A DNA stretch of 64,000 nt from Chondromyces crocatus (GTDB lineage Bacteria > Myxococcota_A > Polyangia > Polyangiales > Polyangiaceae): contig NZ_CP012159.1 of assembly GCF_001189295.1 (NCBI RefSeq), forward strand, positions 10,187,856-10,251,855, read 5' to 3'. Positions 1 to 8,465 of the stretch are shown piece by piece. Below the pieces are notes generated by a model. It made no database searches. It was given only the letters and a program-made list of their open reading frames with translations, and had not been told where the DNA came from. How positions within the stretch are numbered: position 1 is the stretch's first letter; each line of letters starts with the position of its first letter. Both the position numbers and the translations under genes were made by a program.

Positions 1-1259
1 CCGGCCTCCCGCACCGCAGCCTGCACCAGCCGATCCGCCGCACCGAGCGCCGTGGTCACCGCGCGCGACACCACCCGCGACCGGAGCGCGTAGGACAGGT
101 CCACGTAGACCCTCCCCCCCGCGTGACTCGCCCAGGGACTCTCCCGCACCTCCCCGGGCGTTCTCCCGAACGGCAGCGCCAGCTGCCACACGTGCAGCGC
201 CATCGGCGGCATCGCGTCGGTCATCACCTGGAAGTGGTTGAACGACATGTACAGGTGCCCGAACCCGTCCTCGGGGGCCGGCGACGGCAGTGGAAACAGC
301 GACGTGATCGGCCGCGCCTGGAGCAGGAACAGCGTCCCTTCGGCGATGGCCCACTCGATGTCCTGCGGACACCCCCGCAGCGCCTCCACCCGCGCGCCGA
401 GCGCCGTCAGCTCCGAGAGCTCTCGCTCGTCGAGCACCCGCGCCCGCTGCTCCGCCTCGCTCAGCGTCTGCGTCTCCGTCCCCCCACCGGCGACCGACCG
501 GATCGCCACCAGCTTCTCCCCGCACGCCACCTCCACCACCCGCCCATCCCGCCGGTCCACCGTGTACCGATCCGGCGACACGATGCCGGAGACGAGCGCC
601 TCACCGAGCCCCCAGCCCGCCTCGATCGACATCCGCTGCCGGTGCCCGGTGATCGGGTGCGCCGTGAACAGGATCCCCGCCTTCTCCGCCTGCACCAGCC
701 GCTGCACGATCACGCACAGCGCCACATCCCGGTGCGGGATCCCTTGCTCGATCCGGTAGAGGATCGCCCGGTCCGTGTAGAGCGACGCCCAGCACGCGCG
801 CACCTGCGCGAGCAGCGCTTCGGGCCCCCGCACGTTGAGGTACGTGTCCTGCTGCCCTGCGAACGAGGCGTGCGGCAGATCCTCCGCGGTCGCGCTGGAT
901 CGCACCGCATACGCGTGCCCCTCGCCCACCACCGAGAACGCCTCCAGGATCGCCGAGCGCATCGCCTCGGGCATCCCCCGCCCGCTCACGTGCTCCCGCA
1001 GCGCCGCGCCCACGGTGCGCGCCGTGGCCAGCTCCCCCGCCTTCACCTCGTCCAGCCGATCGAGGAGCGCGGTGAACGCCGGATCCCCCGCGAGCGCATC
1101 GCGGAACGCGGCCGTCGTCACGCAGAACCCATCCGGCACGGGCAGCCCTGCGCTCCGCAGCGCCCCCAGGCTCCCGGCCTTCCCTCCCACCAGGGGCACC
1201 TCGGCCTCCCCGATCGACGAGAACGGCAGCACCCACGGCGACTTGCTCTCAGCTCCCAT
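1..1259 (-). CDS. PEP synthase / rifamycin phosphotransferase-like enzyme, N-terminal part
   Basis: This is the N-terminal part (about 419 residues) of a PEP/pyruvate phosphate dikinase-family protein; the C-terminus lies beyond the window edge. Its ATP-grasp nucleotide-binding domain shows GGKAGSLG at residues 25-32, the VPDGFCVTT stretch, RSSATAEDLPHASFAGQQ, CWASLYTDRA and FTAHPITG, all typical of PEP synthases and rifamycin phosphotransferases. Such enzymes move phosphate between ATP and a substrate through a swivelling His domain, which is not in view. The ATG overlaps the last 11 bases of the upstream TetR gene, so the two are probably one transcript with coupled translation. Control by a TetR regulator fits a resistance-type phosphotransferase better than gluconeogenic PEP synthase, but that is inference; the missing C-terminus would decide. 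Confidence 0.85.
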   Translation of the reverse strand, partial: MGAESKSPWVLPFSSIGEAEVPLVGGKAGSLGALRSAGLPVPDGFCVTTAAFRDALAGDPAFTALLDRLDEVKAGELATARTVGAALREHVSGRGMPEAMRSAILEAFSVVGEGHAYAVRSSATAEDLPHASFAGQQDTYLNVRGPEALLAQVRACWASLYTDRAILYRIEQGIPHRDVALCVIVQRLVQAEKAGILFTAHPITGHRQRMSIEAGWGLGEALVSGIVSPDRYTVDRRDGRVVEVACGEKLVAIRSVAGGGTETQTLSEAEQRARVLDERELSELTALGARVEALRGCPQDIEWAIAEGTLFLLQARPITSLFPLPSPAPEDGFGHLYMSFNHFQVMTDAMPPMALHVWQLALPFGRTPGEVRESPWASHAGGRVYVDLSYALRSRVVSRAVTTALGAADRLVQAAVREA

Positions 1260-2043
1260 GACCCACTCCTTCCCCGCCACCTCGCGTGGCATGCCCCTCG
1301 AGAAACGTGCGCACCAGAAGCCCTGCGGCCGCGTCGAGGTCTCCCGGCCCGGACCTCTTCAGCGCCAGCGCGACCACCATCCCCACGAACAGCTCGGCCA
1401 GCAGCGCCGCGTCTTCATGGCGCAGCCGACCCCGCTGCATCTGCGCGTCGAGGTAGCTCGCGAGCGCCTCCCGACCACGGTTTCCCCCGTTGCGCAGCGG
1501 CCGCAGCAGCTCGTCTTCCTCGGGATCCGGCGAGATCAGCATCCGCACGATGTGCGGGAACGCCGCCGCGAACCCCAGCGCCCTCCGGGCGAGCGCCGTG
1601 AGCACCACCTCCGGCACCTCGTCGTTCCCGATGCCCTTCAGCAGCGCGCGCAGATCCCCTCGGGGCGACCGCTCCTCCATGAACGCCCGCAAGAGCCCCG
1701 GCCGATCTCCGAAGTGACGGTAGACCGTCATCGCCGAGACCCCCGCCTCGCCCGCGATCTCCTCCACCGTGAGCCGACCGAAGCGCTGCGTCCGGAGCCG
1801 CTCCGTCATCGCGTCCAGGATCCGCTCTCGCGCATCGGTCCGCGCCGCTTCCCCTTCATCGACCTGCCCCGCCGCGCGCAGCGCGCCCAGGATCGCCTCG
1901 TGCCCACCCACCAGCCGGTAGACGGCCGCGCGCGACAGCCCCACCCGCTCGGCCAGCCCGGCCACCGAGAACCCTTTGCTCTCCCGGATCAAGGCGGCCG
2001 CCTCCCCGAGCAAGCGCGCGCGTTCGTCCAGTGGCGTTTTCAT
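1249..2043 (-). CDS. TetR-family regulator with two HTH domains
   Basis: This 264-residue protein carries two TetR-like helix-turn-helix segments in tandem: residues about 25-55 (GLSRAAVYRLVGGHEAIL) and about 88-121 (GVSAMTVYRHFGDRPGLL). Ordinary TetR regulators of about 200 residues have only one. The second is the more canonical and is followed by a helical C-terminal ligand/dimer region that ends in a TetR_C-like segment. A palindrome lies 7 bases upstream of the start codon, so autoregulation is likely. No clear Shine-Dalgarno precedes the ATG. The stop overlaps the start of the PEP-utilising enzyme, its probable target. The ligand is unknown. Confidence 0.9.
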   Translation of the reverse strand: MKTPLDERARLLGEAAALIRESKGFSVAGLAERVGLSRAAVYRLVGGHEAILGALRAAGQVDEGEAARTDARERILDAMTERLRTQRFGRLTVEEIAGEAGVSAMTVYRHFGDRPGLLRAFMEERSPRGDLRALLKGIGNDEVPEVVLTALARRALGFAAAFPHIVRMLISPDPEEDELLRPLRNGGNRGREALASYLDAQMQRGRLRHEDAALLAELFVGMVVALALKRSGPGDLDAAAGLLVRTFLEGHATRGGGEGVGHGS

Positions 2044-2050
2044 GACGTCT

Positions 2051-2084
2051 GGACATCATGTTAGTTACAATTAACAACATGTCC
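2051..2084. promoter_or_regulatory. Imperfect palindrome, probable TetR operator
   Basis: A 34-base imperfect inverted repeat has outer arms GGACAT and ATGTCC and inner halves with ATGTTAGTT against AACAACAT; 13 of 17 dyad positions match. It is an AT-rich island in GC-rich DNA, just upstream of the TetR gene. Its length and position suit a TetR dimer-pair operator that also covers the promoter. Confidence 0.65.
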
Positions 2085-2277
2085 AGCACAGGAAAGGTGC
2101 ACCCCCGCGCAACGCCAACCGAGGCGCATCGCAGGCCTGCGACCGTCCGCTCCGTCAGCGCATCGGCGCGAACGCCCCCGGGTGGCCCGACGCCCGACCC
2201 CGCGTGCTCCCTCGACCCACCGACCGCCTGACGATCACCGACCGCTGACGACCGCCTGACGACGGACCACGGGCCGC

Positions 2278-2976
2278 CTAACGACCGCCTGGCTTCCCGC
2301 TCCCCTCGTCCTCGTCATCCCCGGGGAACTCGTCGTCGCTCGGGAACTCGTCGTCGTAGCGCCCCTCGCCCGCGTCGCCTTCTTCCGCATCGCCTTCTTC
2401 CGCATCGTCTGCGAACTCGGCGAATGCCCCCGAAGCGCCGAACTGCGCCCCGATCTTCCGCTGCATCTCGGCCAGCGCCTTCGTCGGATCTTCTGCCGAG
2501 ATCAGCGCGCCCAGATCGAAGCTCGACAGGAGCTGTTGCGCCAGATCGGCCACCTCCCGCAATCCCATTCCGGCCATCCCCGCAGCCGCAAAGGGCAACG
2601 CGCTCCCCTCCCCTTCCACCTCGGCGGGGACCAGCGCCGCCATGCTCACCCAGACGCCCTGCTCCCCCACCTCGGCCACGACCGCTTCGTAGGTTTGCCC
2701 CTCCGGCTCGATGCTGTCGGGGAAGAACAAGATCCCTCGCGGATCATCGTGGATGTCGCCGACATCCTCCCCGAACTGCGCGAGCCACTCCTGCCCTGCG
2801 CCCGCATCCTCCGCGAACAGCGCGTACTCCTGGAACGTGTGGACCAGGAACGATCCATCGTCGAGCGCCTCGGCGTAGAGGCCCTCGCTCTCCTCGCTGT
2901 CCTCATCGAGATCGAGATACGGCTCGAGCACAGCAGGGTCTCTCGGACGCAGCACGGCGATGGCGTCGATGCTCAT
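2278..2976 (-). CDS. Hypothetical acidic protein
   Basis: The product is about 232 residues from the start MSIDAIAVLRP. The open frame extends upstream, but that part would overlap the end of the START-like gene, so this ATG is preferred. The protein is strongly acidic and ends in a low-complexity Asp/Glu/Gly tail that repeats EEGDAEEGDAGEG and DDEFPSDDEFPGDD. There is no signal peptide or membrane segment, so it is probably cytosolic. The N-terminal two thirds look globular (FLVHTFQEYALFAEDAG, GILFFPDSIEPEG) and match no family I recognise. It lies 49 bases downstream of the START-like gene on the same strand and may be cotranscribed with it. Confidence 0.75.
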   Translation of the reverse strand: MSIDAIAVLRPRDPAVLEPYLDLDEDSEESEGLYAEALDDGSFLVHTFQEYALFAEDAGAGQEWLAQFGEDVGDIHDDPRGILFFPDSIEPEGQTYEAVVAEVGEQGVWVSMAALVPAEVEGEGSALPFAAAGMAGMGLREVADLAQQLLSSFDLGALISAEDPTKALAEMQRKIGAQFGASGAFAEFADDAEEGDAEEGDAGEGRYDDEFPSDDEFPGDDEDEGSGKPGGR

Positions 2977-3025
2977 GCGCTCGTGGTAGCACGTGAACTC
3001 GGCCGCGTGGGGGCCGCTCGCACCC

Positions 3026-3511
3026 TCACGACCGCGACGGTCGTTCGGGCAGCCGCCGCAGGATGTCCGTGGTCTCGGCACTCTTCTTGAGCGCGGCCAT
3101 GCGCTGCTCCATGTCCCGCGTCATCACCCACCTGGCCACCGGGTCGAGCAGCGGCGAAAGGATCTCGGGCCGGAGCGCGAAGTGGTACCGGAACGTCACC
3201 CGCGTCCGCGTCTCCGTGACCGGCTTGAGCACCCACGCCCCCGAGAACTGCCGGAAGATCGCCGGCCCGCGCACCATGTTCACGGCCACCTGCTCCGGTG
3301 GCCTGAGCGTGATGTACTCCACCTCCATCGACAGCCCGTTGTGCGCGCGCACCCAGACCCGCACCCCGACCGCGGCCTCTGGAGCACCGTCCTGGAACCG
3401 CATGGATCGCAGGAACGGATCCCACTCCAGCCTCAGCCCGTAGTCCTGCATGAGATCGAAGAGCGGCGCGATGGGCGCCTCGATCTCGACGGATGTCTGG
3501 ATGGTGGACAT
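3026..3511 (-). CDS. SRPBCC / START-like domain protein
   Basis: This 161-residue protein has the polyketide cyclase/START-like SRPBCC fold. It begins with TSVEIEAPIAPLFDLMQDYG, then WDPFLRSM, and ends in the long C-terminal helix of the family (DPVARWVMTRDMEQRMAALK). SRPBCC domains form a deep pocket for hydrophobic ligands, and many members are binding proteins without catalysis. The start is supported by a GGAG ribosome-binding site. It precedes the acidic hypothetical gene on the same strand. The ligand cannot be told from sequence. Confidence 0.85.
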   Translation of the reverse strand: MSTIQTSVEIEAPIAPLFDLMQDYGLRLEWDPFLRSMRFQDGAPEAAVGVRVWVRAHNGLSMEVEYITLRPPEQVAVNMVRGPAIFRQFSGAWVLKPVTETRTRVTFRYHFALRPEILSPLLDPVARWVMTRDMEQRMAALKKSAETTDILRRLPERPSRS

Positions 3512-3555
3512 GACGGCTCCCCCCCCGAAGGTCCGACGCGAACGCCAGGACGTGA

Positions 3556-4356
3556 TCAGAACGTGAACTGCGCGCCGAGCGGCGTGACCACCCCGCGCGT
3601 GCTCTTCGTCTCCACCGCGACCCCCGCGGGGAGCAGGTGCAGCCTGGCCCGGGGCCCCTCCTCCCGGAGGCTCATCTCCATCTTCCCCGACCGATCGTGT
3701 GCGAACCACACCCAGCACAGCGCGGCCAGCGCCACCCCGCCGACGCCGACCGCGATCGACGTCACCGACGCCGCGACCCCGGACGTGTTCGACTCTGCCT
3801 CGACGTGCCCAACCCCGGCGTTCACGCCCCCGTTCACGCTCGTCGTCGTGTTCTCCGAGCCCGTGGCCAGGCTGGCGATGCCGATGCCGAGGAAGCTCCC
3901 TCCCATCAGGGAGAACACGGCCCCCAGCGGCGCGGCGATGTATTTCCCCATCGTCCCGAGCCCGTGCGTGCGGTCCACGCTCACCGTCAACACCTCGTCC
4001 CCGTGACCGGGGAGGTACGCCGGCACGACGTACGACGTATCGGACAGCTCCGCCCGATCGTACCGCTCGAGCTGCACCGTGAGCGGATTCGCTGGGTCCA
4101 CCCAGTACCGACAAGGCAGCCGACACACCACGGACTCGTCCGCGCGGCGCAGCGACCACGTCTCGCTGGAGCGCGCCTCGAACTGAACGAGGACCGCGGC
4201 CTCCGTGCGGATGTTGTCGGGGGTGCGCGCCATCGGCGCGACGGCGCTCTGGCCCCCCCCGCAAGCGCCCGTCCCGAGAGCGACGAGCGCGGTGAGCAAG
4301 GCGAGCCCACCACGGGCCTTCACGACGCAGAGAGGGGTCCGGTTCTCTTGAAACAT
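3556..4356 (-). CDS. Putative lipoprotein with two hydrophobic segments
   Basis: The product is about 266 residues from the chosen ATG (MFQENRTPL); the frame is open further upstream but lacks sense as a leader. A signal peptide ends in LGTGAC, with the probable lipidated Cys at residue 32. The middle holds SVVCRLPCRYWVDP and a beta-rich region. Two hydrophobic glycine-rich stretches follow (AAPLGAVFSLMGGSFLGIGI and SVTSIAVGVGGVALAALCW), which could anchor the C-terminal half in a membrane. The architecture is common in myxobacterial envelope proteins that carry a PEGA-like domain before a hydrophobic hairpin. No enzymatic motif is visible. It lies just downstream of a tandem-repeat array, with its start facing that array. 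Confidence 0.75.
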   Translation of the reverse strand: MFQENRTPLCVVKARGGLALLTALVALGTGACGGGQSAVAPMARTPDNIRTEAAVLVQFEARSSETWSLRRADESVVCRLPCRYWVDPANPLTVQLERYDRAELSDTSYVVPAYLPGHGDEVLTVSVDRTHGLGTMGKYIAAPLGAVFSLMGGSFLGIGIASLATGSENTTTSVNGGVNAGVGHVEAESNTSGVAASVTSIAVGVGGVALAALCWVWFAHDRSGKMEMSLREEGPRARLHLLPAGVAVETKSTRGVVTPLGAQFTF

Positions 4357-4460
4357 ACGTTGGTTCGGTCGGCGCGCCTCGAAACGCACCGCTCGGCCGC
4401 GAGGATACATCGCATCCCCGACGCCAGAAGCCTCCACGCAGCCTTTCGTCGCCACCAGGA

Positions 4461-4599
4461 ACGGCGTCACGCACTGCGAAACCACGGCGTCACGCCCCGC
4501 GAAACCACAGCGTCACGCACCGCGAAACCACGGCATCACGCACTGCGAAACCATGACGTCACCCCCTGCGAAACCGCGGCGTCACGCCCCTGCGAAACG
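4461..4599. repeat. Tandem array, six 23-bp units
   Basis: Six head-to-tail copies of about 23 bases, consensus ACGGCGTCACGCACTGCGAA plus ACC, lie between two divergent genes. The last copy is 24 bases. Copies differ at 1-5 positions. The period is not a multiple of three and no frame stays open through it, so it is noncoding. Confidence 0.9.
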
Positions 4600-4644
4600 A
4601 CGACCGCGCCGTGAGGGAATGAACGGTGGTGGTACAGTCCCCCC

Positions 4645-5394
4645 GTGCTTTCCCTGACCCGCTCCTTCTTCCTCGCCGCCGCGACCGCGCTCGTCACGCT
4701 GGCCCAGCCCGACGTCGCCTCGGCCTGTAGCTGCATCCCCTCGCCCCCCGTCGAGGTCGCCCTCCAGAAGGCCTCCGCCGTCTTCGCTGGCAGGATCATC
4801 TCCGTCACCCGGCCCAAGGACGGCGGGAACGTCGTCGCGAAGTTCGCCGTCTCCCGGGCCTGGAAGGGCGTCTCTGGCAAGACCGTCGAGGTCTCCACCT
4901 CCTCCCACGGCGCGAGCTGCGGCCTCAACCTCAAGCAGGGCGAAGAGCGGCTCATCTACGCCGACACCTACGACGGCGGCCTCTGGGCGAGCATCTGCAC
5001 CCGCTCTGCCCTTCTGGCCGACGCCAAGGAGGACGTCGCCCTGCTCAACAGCGGTCTGCCGACCGAAGCGCCACCGCCGCCCGTCATCCCGGCCCCTGGC
5101 GACGGCCCCCCCGAGCCGCCCGCGCCTCTCCCCGAGCCCACCGGCACGTCGACCAGCACCTTTGCCTCGCCTCCCCCCGGCGCTTCGCCAGTGCCCTCGG
5201 TCGCAGCGCCTTCGCCTGCTCCGACGGACAGCGCCCCCCCGCCCGTCCCTCCTGGCTCCGGCGGGTGTGCCTGCACCACGGCACCACCCCAGGAGAACTC
5301 CTGGGGGTGGCTCATGCCCCTCGCTGGCGCCCTCGCCCTGGTGGGCCGAGGCGCTGCCCGCCGCGGCGCGGCTGGTTCTCGCACCGCCCGCTGA
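4645..5394 (+). CDS. Secreted TIMP/NTR-like protein with MYXO-CTERM-like anchor
   Basis: This 249-residue protein starts with a Sec signal peptide ending ASA, so the mature protein would begin CSCIPSPPVE. An N-terminal Cys-X-Cys directly after cleavage is the hallmark of the TIMP/netrin (NTR) fold; AVFAGRIISV and later Cys residues (ASCGLNLKQGE, ASICTRSA) agree. A proline-rich linker covers about residues 145-205. The C-terminus has GGCACTTAPP, a hydrophobic helix (WGWLMPLAGALALVGRG) and an Arg-rich tail, resembling the MYXO-CTERM sorting signal that anchors myxobacterial exoproteins. In animals TIMPs chelate the zinc of metalloproteases through the N-terminal Cys; whether bacterial members do the same is not established. 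Confidence 0.85.
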   Translation: MLSLTRSFFLAAATALVTLAQPDVASACSCIPSPPVEVALQKASAVFAGRIISVTRPKDGGNVVAKFAVSRAWKGVSGKTVEVSTSSHGASCGLNLKQGEERLIYADTYDGGLWASICTRSALLADAKEDVALLNSGLPTEAPPPPVIPAPGDGPPEPPAPLPEPTGTSTSTFASPPPGASPVPSVAAPSPAPTDSAPPPVPPGSGGCACTTAPPQENSWGWLMPLAGALALVGRGAARRGAAGSRTAR

Positions 5395-5422
5395 ACGCGC
5401 GACCGGCCTCCGAGCACGAGTC

Positions 5423-5445
5423 GGCGCCCTGGACTTCAGGGCGCC
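5423..5445. terminator. Hairpin between convergent genes
   Basis: A perfect 9-bp stem (GGCGCCCTG / CAGGGCGCC) with a 5-base loop lies between the stop codons of two convergent genes. No T-tract follows on either side, so it may act as a bidirectional processing barrier or a weak terminator. Confidence 0.6.
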
Positions 5446-5452
5446 ACGGATT

Positions 5453-5890
5453 TCAAGGCGCCACGTGCTGCGACGCCACGATCGCCGTCGAGGGCACCAT
5501 CGGCGCAGCCGCCTTCTCCGCCGTGACCATCAGCTCGAACGCCACCAGCGGCACGCTCGCAGCGAGCAGCTCCCCGGAGCGCTCGTCCTTGTCGTAGTTC
5601 AGCGCCCCGACCCGTTGCCAGGGCCCATCACTCGGTCGCGTCCACACCACGAACGCCGTCCCGCTCTGCTCCAGACGCTCGGGCGGCGGCAGATGCGCGG
5701 CCTTGATGTTGATGCGCGTCATCGACGTCTCTTCGCTCACGTCCGCGCTCATCTTCACGTCGGCGCCCGTGGCCTGCCCACTCCCTTGCACATCGTAGTG
5801 GAGCGTCCCGCCACACCCGATCAGCGCGCTGCACGCCGCGAACGCAAAGGACATCAGGGTTCCGCACCTCTTCATGCTCGTCTTGCTCAT
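5453..5890 (-). CDS. Putative lipoprotein, anti-sigma-K-like C-terminus
   Basis: The product has 145 residues from MSKTSMKRCG, preceded by a GAAGAGC ribosome-binding site; the frame is open upstream but that part looks like noncoding translation. The signal peptide ends SALIGC, placing the lipidated Cys at residue 26. The mature part is small and beta-rich: an opening DVQGSGQATGADVKMSADVS segment, then FVVWTRPSDGPWQRVGALNYD and a closing LVAFELMVTAE. The order VW..., VG.L.Y..., ...L.VTAE resembles the extracytoplasmic RskA-like domain of anti-sigma factors, but no N-terminal sigma-binding part is present. Family assignment is tentative. Confidence 0.75.
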   Translation of the reverse strand: MSKTSMKRCGTLMSFAFAACSALIGCGGTLHYDVQGSGQATGADVKMSADVSEETSMTRINIKAAHLPPPERLEQSGTAFVVWTRPSDGPWQRVGALNYDKDERSGELLAASVPLVAFELMVTAEKAAAPMVPSTAIVASQHVAP

Positions 5891-6310
5891 AAGCTCTTCT
5901 GGCTCCTGCTCAGGTGCCGACCGCCGGCCGGCGCGAGTGCTTGATGCGACCTGGAATTGCAGAACGCATGCCACCCAGATCCCGCGGCATTTCAGCGGGT
6001 TTGCTACCCTCTCCGCCCTGGACCACCTGGCCTTGCGGTCTCTCGACGGCAGCAAGTGAGGCTTCGACCCCTCACCTTGCACATGGTTTCGTGGGATCGC
6101 GCACCCTTGCTTCGGCCGACGTGGCCGCCGTCCTTGCTGCACCGAGCTGCACGCCTGCGCTGAGCTGCACGGCTGCACAAAGGAAAGGGCGCAAGGGGAG
6201 TCCGCGTCTCGAACCCTCCTCGCGCCCTGATCCTCACGGTTCGGCAGCGCCGCACCTCTCGGCGCCACACCGCACGGCGTTGCCCGGAGCGCTGCTGCGT
6301 AGCCCGCCGG
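5891..6310. other. Intergenic region without recognised gene
   Basis: These 420 bases lie between two genes of the same strand. The only structure noticed is a short repetition of GAGCTGCACG near 6140-6175. No frame here has a convincing start, ribosome-binding site and codon bias. Confidence 0.5.
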
Positions 6311-6889
6311 TCACGCCTGCGAACACACCTCGCATTCGACGCCCCCAGCGATCACCACCGCCGTGGTCTCCACCGCAGACAGATCCGCTGCCTTCTCCGC
6401 AGCCTCTGCGGCCTGCACGGCTGCGGCTTCCTCCTTCTGGCGCCGGGTCTGCGCCGCCTTCGCCCCGTGCTGCCCGTGGTAACCTACGGTCTTCTCGAAG
6501 GCCGTCATCAGCGCAGGATCCGTGCGCTTCGCCCCCTTGCGCACCGCTTCCACCACGAGGGCGATGAGGCCCTCGCGCTGGTCCTCCATGAACGCCTCTG
6601 TCTCCGCGGCCACCTCGGCCAGCTTGTCCGCGGTCCTCTTGAAGGTGCGCACCGCGTCGAGCCGCGCACTCAACGTCGCGATCTGCAGACCGAGATCCGA
6701 GGCGATCCGGAGCGTATCCGCGTGGACTGGCAAGCGCGTCGAGAGCTCCAGCGCCACCGCTTCCCAGCCCGGCTTCTGTCGTCGCAGCCCCCGAGTCCCT
6801 CGCCTCGGCAGCTCCCTCAATAATCCCCCCAGCGACTGAAAATCGAACACGAGGGGGCCCTCATACGTCTTCGTGAGAAGCGTCGTCAT
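6311..6889 (-). CDS. Hypothetical helical protein
   Basis: This 192-residue protein is preceded by a GGAACGAC ribosome-binding site. It is probably cytosolic and largely alpha-helical, with long Ala/Glu-rich stretches in the second half (TRRQKEEAAAVQAAEAAEKA) that may form a coiled coil. The C-terminus carries CEVC, a possible metal- or disulfide-forming pair. No enzymatic motif or known family is recognised. About 690 bases upstream are gene-free. Confidence 0.7.
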   Translation of the reverse strand: MTTLLTKTYEGPLVFDFQSLGGLLRELPRRGTRGLRRQKPGWEAVALELSTRLPVHADTLRIASDLGLQIATLSARLDAVRTFKRTADKLAEVAAETEAFMEDQREGLIALVVEAVRKGAKRTDPALMTAFEKTVGYHGQHGAKAAQTRRQKEEAAAVQAAEAAEKAADLSAVETTAVVIAGGVECEVCSQA

Positions 6890-7342
6890 CGTCGTCGTTC
6901 CTTGGTTCGGTGCACTCCAGCAGGAGCGCGTGCGTAGTTATTGTGCCGCCCGCGAGACGCCCGGACGGTACAGCCACACTCAATGTGTCCGGCGAGCTCG
7001 TCTGTCAATGCGACCAGGCGCATTTCATGATTTGCGCGAGACGATTTTCACCTGACGTCGCCAGACAAGAACGCGCGCGCTCACCCACCACGAAGCACGC
7101 CCGTGACGCGACGCTGGCATACGCGATGCAATGTGCAGAAGAACGCAGGGTTCGTGCCACCCATGGCGATCTGACCGCAAGGCTGGGGACCCATGCACAA
7201 TGCAAGCGGTGGACCGTGAGCAAGGCCTCCCAGGTCAGCTCGCGGTGAGCGCCATTCTTGTCACAGCGGAACCAACAATCGCTTCGGCAGTTCACGACAT
7301 CGCGCCCGAAGGCCGAGGCATCTTGCTCCTGGAGACGGTCAC

Positions 7343-7405
7343 ACCGATTGGAGAGTTCCAGGAACCGATCGGGGAGTTTTGTGGACCGATTGGGGAGTTC
7401 CGCTC
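7343..7405. repeat. Three 21-bp direct repeats
   Basis: Three units start ACCGATTGG or ACCGATCGG and continue GGAGTT, at 7343, 7364 and 7385. The spacing is exactly 21 bases. Confidence 0.8.
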
Positions 7406-7420
7406 TCCAATCGAGGGCGA

Positions 7421-7487
7421 CCACCCCTGAGAGAGACCACCCATGAAGGAGACCACCCTGAGAGAGACCACCCTGAGAGAGACCACC
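7421..7487. repeat. Four 15-16-bp direct repeats
   Basis: Units of CCACCCTGAGAGAGA are perfect at 7453-7467 and 7468-7482; degenerate copies lie at 7421-7436 and 7437-7452. Confidence 0.8.
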
Positions 7488-7576
7488 CCCTGTGATGAGG
7501 ACGCGCCGAGCGGCGTGACGCTCCAGGGTCGCTCGTCGCGGAGCGGACCCAGGTCCCCATTCGGTCGCTGTCGCTG

Positions 7577-8155
7577 TTACCCGATCCAGAGCGCCGACAG
7601 CTCCAGCGCCACTTCCTCGAAGGGCGTCGCATGCGCGACGTCGTCACCCGAGAACACCTGCTCCAGCTCCCACAGCTTGCGTGGCCCGAGGTGGAACACT
7701 TCCAGCGTCTGTGCCAGCGGATCGACGAGCCAGATCCACGGGATGCCCGCAGCCGCGTAGAGCGGCATCTTTGCCGCCCGGTCATGCATCGCCGTCGAGG
7801 GGGAGAGAATCTCGCACACCCAGTCCGGCGGAAGCGTGAAGAACGTGGTCTCCGGGATCTCTGGCAGGCGTTCGCGGCGCCACCCACCGAGATCGGGCAC
7901 GAGAAAGTCTGCGCCGAGCTGGAGCTTCGGCTCCGGCAAGAGCCACCAGCCACCTGGCCCCCCGCGGCCCCGCATGAAGGGACCGCCCAGATCGGCCAGC
8001 AAGATGCCTTCTGCCTTGGCGTGGCGGCTGCCCGGCCTGGAGAAGCTGTAAAGCACGCCTCCGATGATCTCCGCGATCATGTCCTGCGGCACCGCTTCGA
8101 GATCGGCAACAGTGGCAGAAGCAGGCCGTTTTTCCGCGGGTCCACCCATCGCCAC
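7577..8155 (-). CDS. Uma2-family (DUF820) PD-(D/E)XK nuclease-like protein
   Basis: The 192-residue product has the normal length of the Uma2 family, which adopts a restriction-endonuclease fold. Visible family features are the N-terminal EIIGGVLYSFSRPG, the acidic strand FLVPDLGGWRRERLPE (PD of PD-(D/E)XK), the WVCEILSPSTAMHDRAAKM stretch that holds the E.LSP motif with a following Asp and Lys, and GIPWIWLVDPLAQTLEVF near the end. These proteins are abundant in cyanobacteria and myxobacteria and often lie in repeat-rich or mobile surroundings, as here; their substrates are unknown. It has no same-strand partner nearby. Confidence 0.9.
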   Translation of the reverse strand: MAMGGPAEKRPASATVADLEAVPQDMIAEIIGGVLYSFSRPGSRHAKAEGILLADLGGPFMRGRGGPGGWWLLPEPKLQLGADFLVPDLGGWRRERLPEIPETTFFTLPPDWVCEILSPSTAMHDRAAKMPLYAAAGIPWIWLVDPLAQTLEVFHLGPRKLWELEQVFSGDDVAHATPFEEVALELSALWIG

Positions 8156-8465
8156 GATGGTAGCGCGCCAGGGATGGCTCCGCGGTCAAATGACGAATGC
8201 GCCAGCCGAGCGGAGCAAGGCCAGACGACGCGCCTCCAAAGCGGGATGACCCGCAGGGATGAGCGGAAGGTCGGCTCTCGCGTTCGCGACGGCGGCCACC
8301 CAGGTCGGGAGTGATGGTGGTGGTGACGCCAGCACCAGGGCAGGTGCGCGGAGCTCAGACGACAAGGACTGGCGCCCCATCGCATGGCGCGCGTCGCGGC
8401 AGCGACAGCATCGTCATCGCTGGCGACGAGCGCCTGCAACGCTGCGATGGCGCCATCGTTGCGTG

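Larger units (their letters stand above)
6890..7576. other. Gene-free, relatively AT-richer region with two short tandem arrays
   Basis: No convincing gene is seen. The stretch contains two direct-repeat arrays (7343-7405 and 7421-7487) and some of the least GC-rich DNA in the left part of the window. A short plus-strand frame through the first array would read PIGEF heptapeptides but lacks supporting features. Confidence 0.5.

Noticed and set aside
123..1601. A long plus-strand frame over the left edge
   Set aside because: It is antisense to the PEP-utilising enzyme and TetR genes and reads Arg/Pro-rich, non-protein-like sequence.
7131..7430. A small plus-strand gene with PIGEF heptapeptides
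   Set aside because: The heptapeptides derive from 21-bp direct repeats; no ribosome-binding site or family support exists.
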